Assembly (NCBI GenBank): GCA_963707465.1
Contig: CAVPQK010000024.1
Location: forward strand, 434,001-498,000
DNA length: 64,000 nt
Reading direction: 5' to 3'
Source of the DNA: Bog-159 sp963707465
Lineage (GTDB): Bacteria > Acidobacteriota > Terriglobia > Bryobacterales > Bryobacteraceae
Both the position numbers and the translations under genes were made by a program. The number at the start of each line of letters is the position of its first letter. Positions within the stretch are counted from its first letter, which is position 1. The notes below the pieces were generated by a model that saw nothing but the letters and a program-made list of their open reading frames with translations, was not told the origin of the DNA and searched no databases. Positions 62,533 through 64,000 of this stretch are shown here, piece by piece.

Positions 62533-63312
62533 TTACCGTGTGAGAGGCGCAAACAGCAGCATTTCGAAGTTCGCCGAGGTTTGCTCGGAAATGTGCTCGG
62601 GCGTTGCGCCGCGGACTTCCGCCAGCCGCCGCGCGGTCTCCACTATGAAGGCCGGCTCGTTGCGTTTGCCGCGCTTGGGGACCGGCGCCAGATAGGGCGC
62701 GTCGGTCTCCAGCAGCAGGCGGTCTTCGGGCGCCAAGCGCGCCGCTTCGCGCAGCGCCTCCGCCTTGGGAAATGTGAGCACGCCGCCGAAGCTCAGATAG
62801 AAGCCCAGATCCAGGACCTGCCGGGCTTCCGCGGGTCCGCCGCTGAAGCAGTGCATGATGCCGCCGCCCGGCCAGTGTTCACGCAACAGAAGCAGAGTAT
62901 CGTCCCAGGCCTCCCGCGTATGGATCACGATGGGCTTCCCGGCCTTGGCCGCCAGCTTCAACTGCGCCACGAAAACGTCGCGCTGCACGTCGCGCGGCGA
63001 GAAATCGTAATGGTAATCGAGGCCGATCTCGCCGAGAGCCAGCACCTTCTCCTCTGCGGCCAGCGTTTCCATGGCGGCGAATGTTTCGGGCGTCGCCTTG
63101 GCGGCATCGTGCGGATGCACACCCACCGTGGCGTAGATGAAGGCGTGCTGGCGGGCCAGGCGTATGCCGGCCTCCAGATCTGGCGGACCGCCGCCGGTGC
63201 CGATGGCCATCATGCGCTCCACACCGGCCTCAAGCGCCCGCTCGATCACCTGTTCGCGGTCGGGATCGAACTGTTTGTCGTCCAGGTGGCAGTGCGAATC
63301 GGTCAGCTTCAC
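62533..63312 (-). CDS. tatD: TatD family hydrolase
   Basis: 259 residues. Metal ligands: TDSHCHLDD at the N-terminus, Glu in ALGEIGLDYHYDF, HTREAWDD, MHCFSGGPAEA and LLETDAPYLAP. TatD proteins are metal-dependent DNases/exonucleases. Overlaps metG by 4 bp (ATGA) and is 21 bp ahead of ispB, a common arrangement for tatD after metG. Confidence 0.93.
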   Translation of the reverse strand: MKLTDSHCHLDDKQFDPDREQVIERALEAGVERMMAIGTGGGPPDLEAGIRLARQHAFIYATVGVHPHDAAKATPETFAAMETLAAEEKVLALGEIGLDYHYDFSPRDVQRDVFVAQLKLAAKAGKPIVIHTREAWDDTLLLLREHWPGGGIMHCFSGGPAEARQVLDLGFYLSFGGVLTFPKAEALREAARLAPEDRLLLETDAPYLAPVPKRGKRNEPAFIVETARRLAEVRGATPEHISEQTSANFEMLLFAPLTR

Positions 63313-64000
63313 TTCAGGCGCGCCCCGATGGGAACGTCCTCCAGAAAGCCCGCCAGCACCGGTTTGCCGCCTTCGATCGAACCAGCCACGATCATCCCGT
63401 TGGATTCGATGCCGCGCAGCTTGCGAGGTTGCAGATTGGCCACGATTACCACTTTGCGGCCGATCAACTCCGCGGCCGGATACGCCTCCGCGATCCCGGC
63501 TACGATGGTGCGCGGCTGCGGCTCGCCGATGTCCACTTTCAGGTGCAACAGCTTATTTGCGCCCTTCACCGGCTCGGCGGAAAGCACCTGGCCCACGCGC
63601 AGATCCACCTTCGCGAAGTCGTCGATGGAGATGCGTTCGGAAACCGGCGCGGCGGCCGCTGCTTCTGGCTTGGGCACTTTGCCCAACATCACGTTCTGTT
63701 CCTCGGTGACGCGCTCTTCCAGCTCTTTCATCTTCGCAATGGCCGGCGCGGCGTCGATGCGGGGAAAGACGCCCGAGACTTCGCCAATCTTCTGGCCGGG
63801 CGGCAGTTGGCCCCAGGCCAGCGCGTCGAGACGCACGGATGCGAGCGGCTCCGTCATACCCAGTTGCGCCCAGATCTTTGGCGCGGACTCCGGCAGCACC
63901 GGCGTCAGCAGCACGGTGGCGATGCGCAGGGCCTCCGCGGCGGTATATAGCGTGGCGTCCAGTTCGGCCTGCGCCTCCGGCTGCCGCGCCATTTTCCAGG
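63309..64000 (-). CDS. metG: Methionyl-tRNA synthetase, C-terminal part (5' end beyond window)
   Basis: The frame is open to the window edge (codons for Trp-Lys precede Met at 63992), so only the C-terminal 230 residues are seen. They comprise the end of the anticodon-binding helical domain (EALRIATVLLTPVLPESAPKI) and a tRNA-binding OB-fold domain (about 63309-63640: FAKVDLRVGQVLSAEPVKGA, VAGIAEAYPAAELIGRKVVI, NGMIVAG), as in dimeric MetRS. Charges tRNA-Met. The catalytic domain is upstream of this window. Confidence 0.92.
   Translation of the reverse strand, partial: WKMARQPEAQAELDATLYTAAEALRIATVLLTPVLPESAPKIWAQLGMTEPLASVRLDALAWGQLPPGQKIGEVSGVFPRIDAAPAIAKMKELEERVTEEQNVMLGKVPKPEAAAAAPVSERISIDDFAKVDLRVGQVLSAEPVKGANKLLHLKVDIGEPQPRTIVAGIAEAYPAAELIGRKVVIVANLQPRKLRGIESNGMIVAGSIEGGKPVLAGFLEDVPIGARLK

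Overview
The window reads as a high-GC, gene-dense chromosome segment of an acidobacterium, most likely of the Bryobacterales/Solibacter group. The evidence is the gene content: a secreted protein with a Solibacter-type C-terminal domain (TIGR03437-like), two very large orphan MacB/FtsX-type permeases of the acidobacterial duplicated permease kind, an ECF sigma factor paired with a Ser/Thr kinase carrying PD40 repeats, SBBP-repeat, FG-GAP and FN3 secreted proteins, and an exosortase/EpsI pair. This assignment is an inference from gene families; no rRNA is present.

Layout. 0-5 kb: exosortase and EpsI, a VapBC-type toxin-antitoxin pair on the other strand, and an orphan permease. 5-8.5 kb: a tightly overlapping run of PLP homeostasis protein, glycosyltransferase and CocE-type hydrolase, then tRNA-Cys. 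8.54-9.8 kb: a 1.2-kb islet bounded by the tRNA-Cys 3' end and an exact 22-bp copy of it, carrying a toxin-domain-like fragment and a zinc-ribbon, immunity-like gene but no integrase. 9.8-15.5 kb: lipoprotein, a degenerate M1 peptidase and a large FN3 protein with 285-bp repeats. 15.9-18.7 kb: a protein-thiocarboxylate cysteine pathway (CysM-like synthase, Mec-like JAMM protease, and a CysO-MoeZ-rhodanese fusion). 18.7-32 kb: secreted proteins, an S53 peptidase, an acyl-CoA dehydrogenase/SDR pair, a second permease, and the kinase/ECF pair. 32-40 kb: SBBP protein, four tandem paralogous small secreted proteins, divergent TrmB and NarL-type regulators, and CarD. 40-43.8 kb: FecR-like protein, then TPR protein with an O-antigen-ligase-like membrane protein. 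43.8-48.5 kb: a four-gene set of Tat-type secreted protein (signal apparently frameshifted), FG-GAP propeller, cytosolic parvulin and a formylglycine-generating-enzyme-like protein missing one active-site Cys. 48.6-61.5 kb: one long Wzx/Wzy-type exopolysaccharide operon that starts from a good sigma-70 promoter with a NusG-like antiterminator. 61.5-64 kb: housekeeping genes on the minus strand (metG, cut by the window edge, then tatD, then a polyprenyl diphosphate synthase).

The polysaccharide genes form a complete logic: antiterminator, export channel (Wza-like), tyrosine autokinase co-polymerase (Wzc-like), flippase, methyltransferase, polymerase, three glycosyltransferases and the initiating WbaP-type transferase, nearly all overlapping by 4-8 bp. 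An 87-bp palindromic element sits between wza and wzc, and a second copy sits just upstream of the exosortase gene at the start of the window. The most unusual items are the tRNA-Cys islet, the CysO fusion with an internal diglycine next to a JAMM protease, and the parvulin/FGE-like/Tat-cargo gene set.
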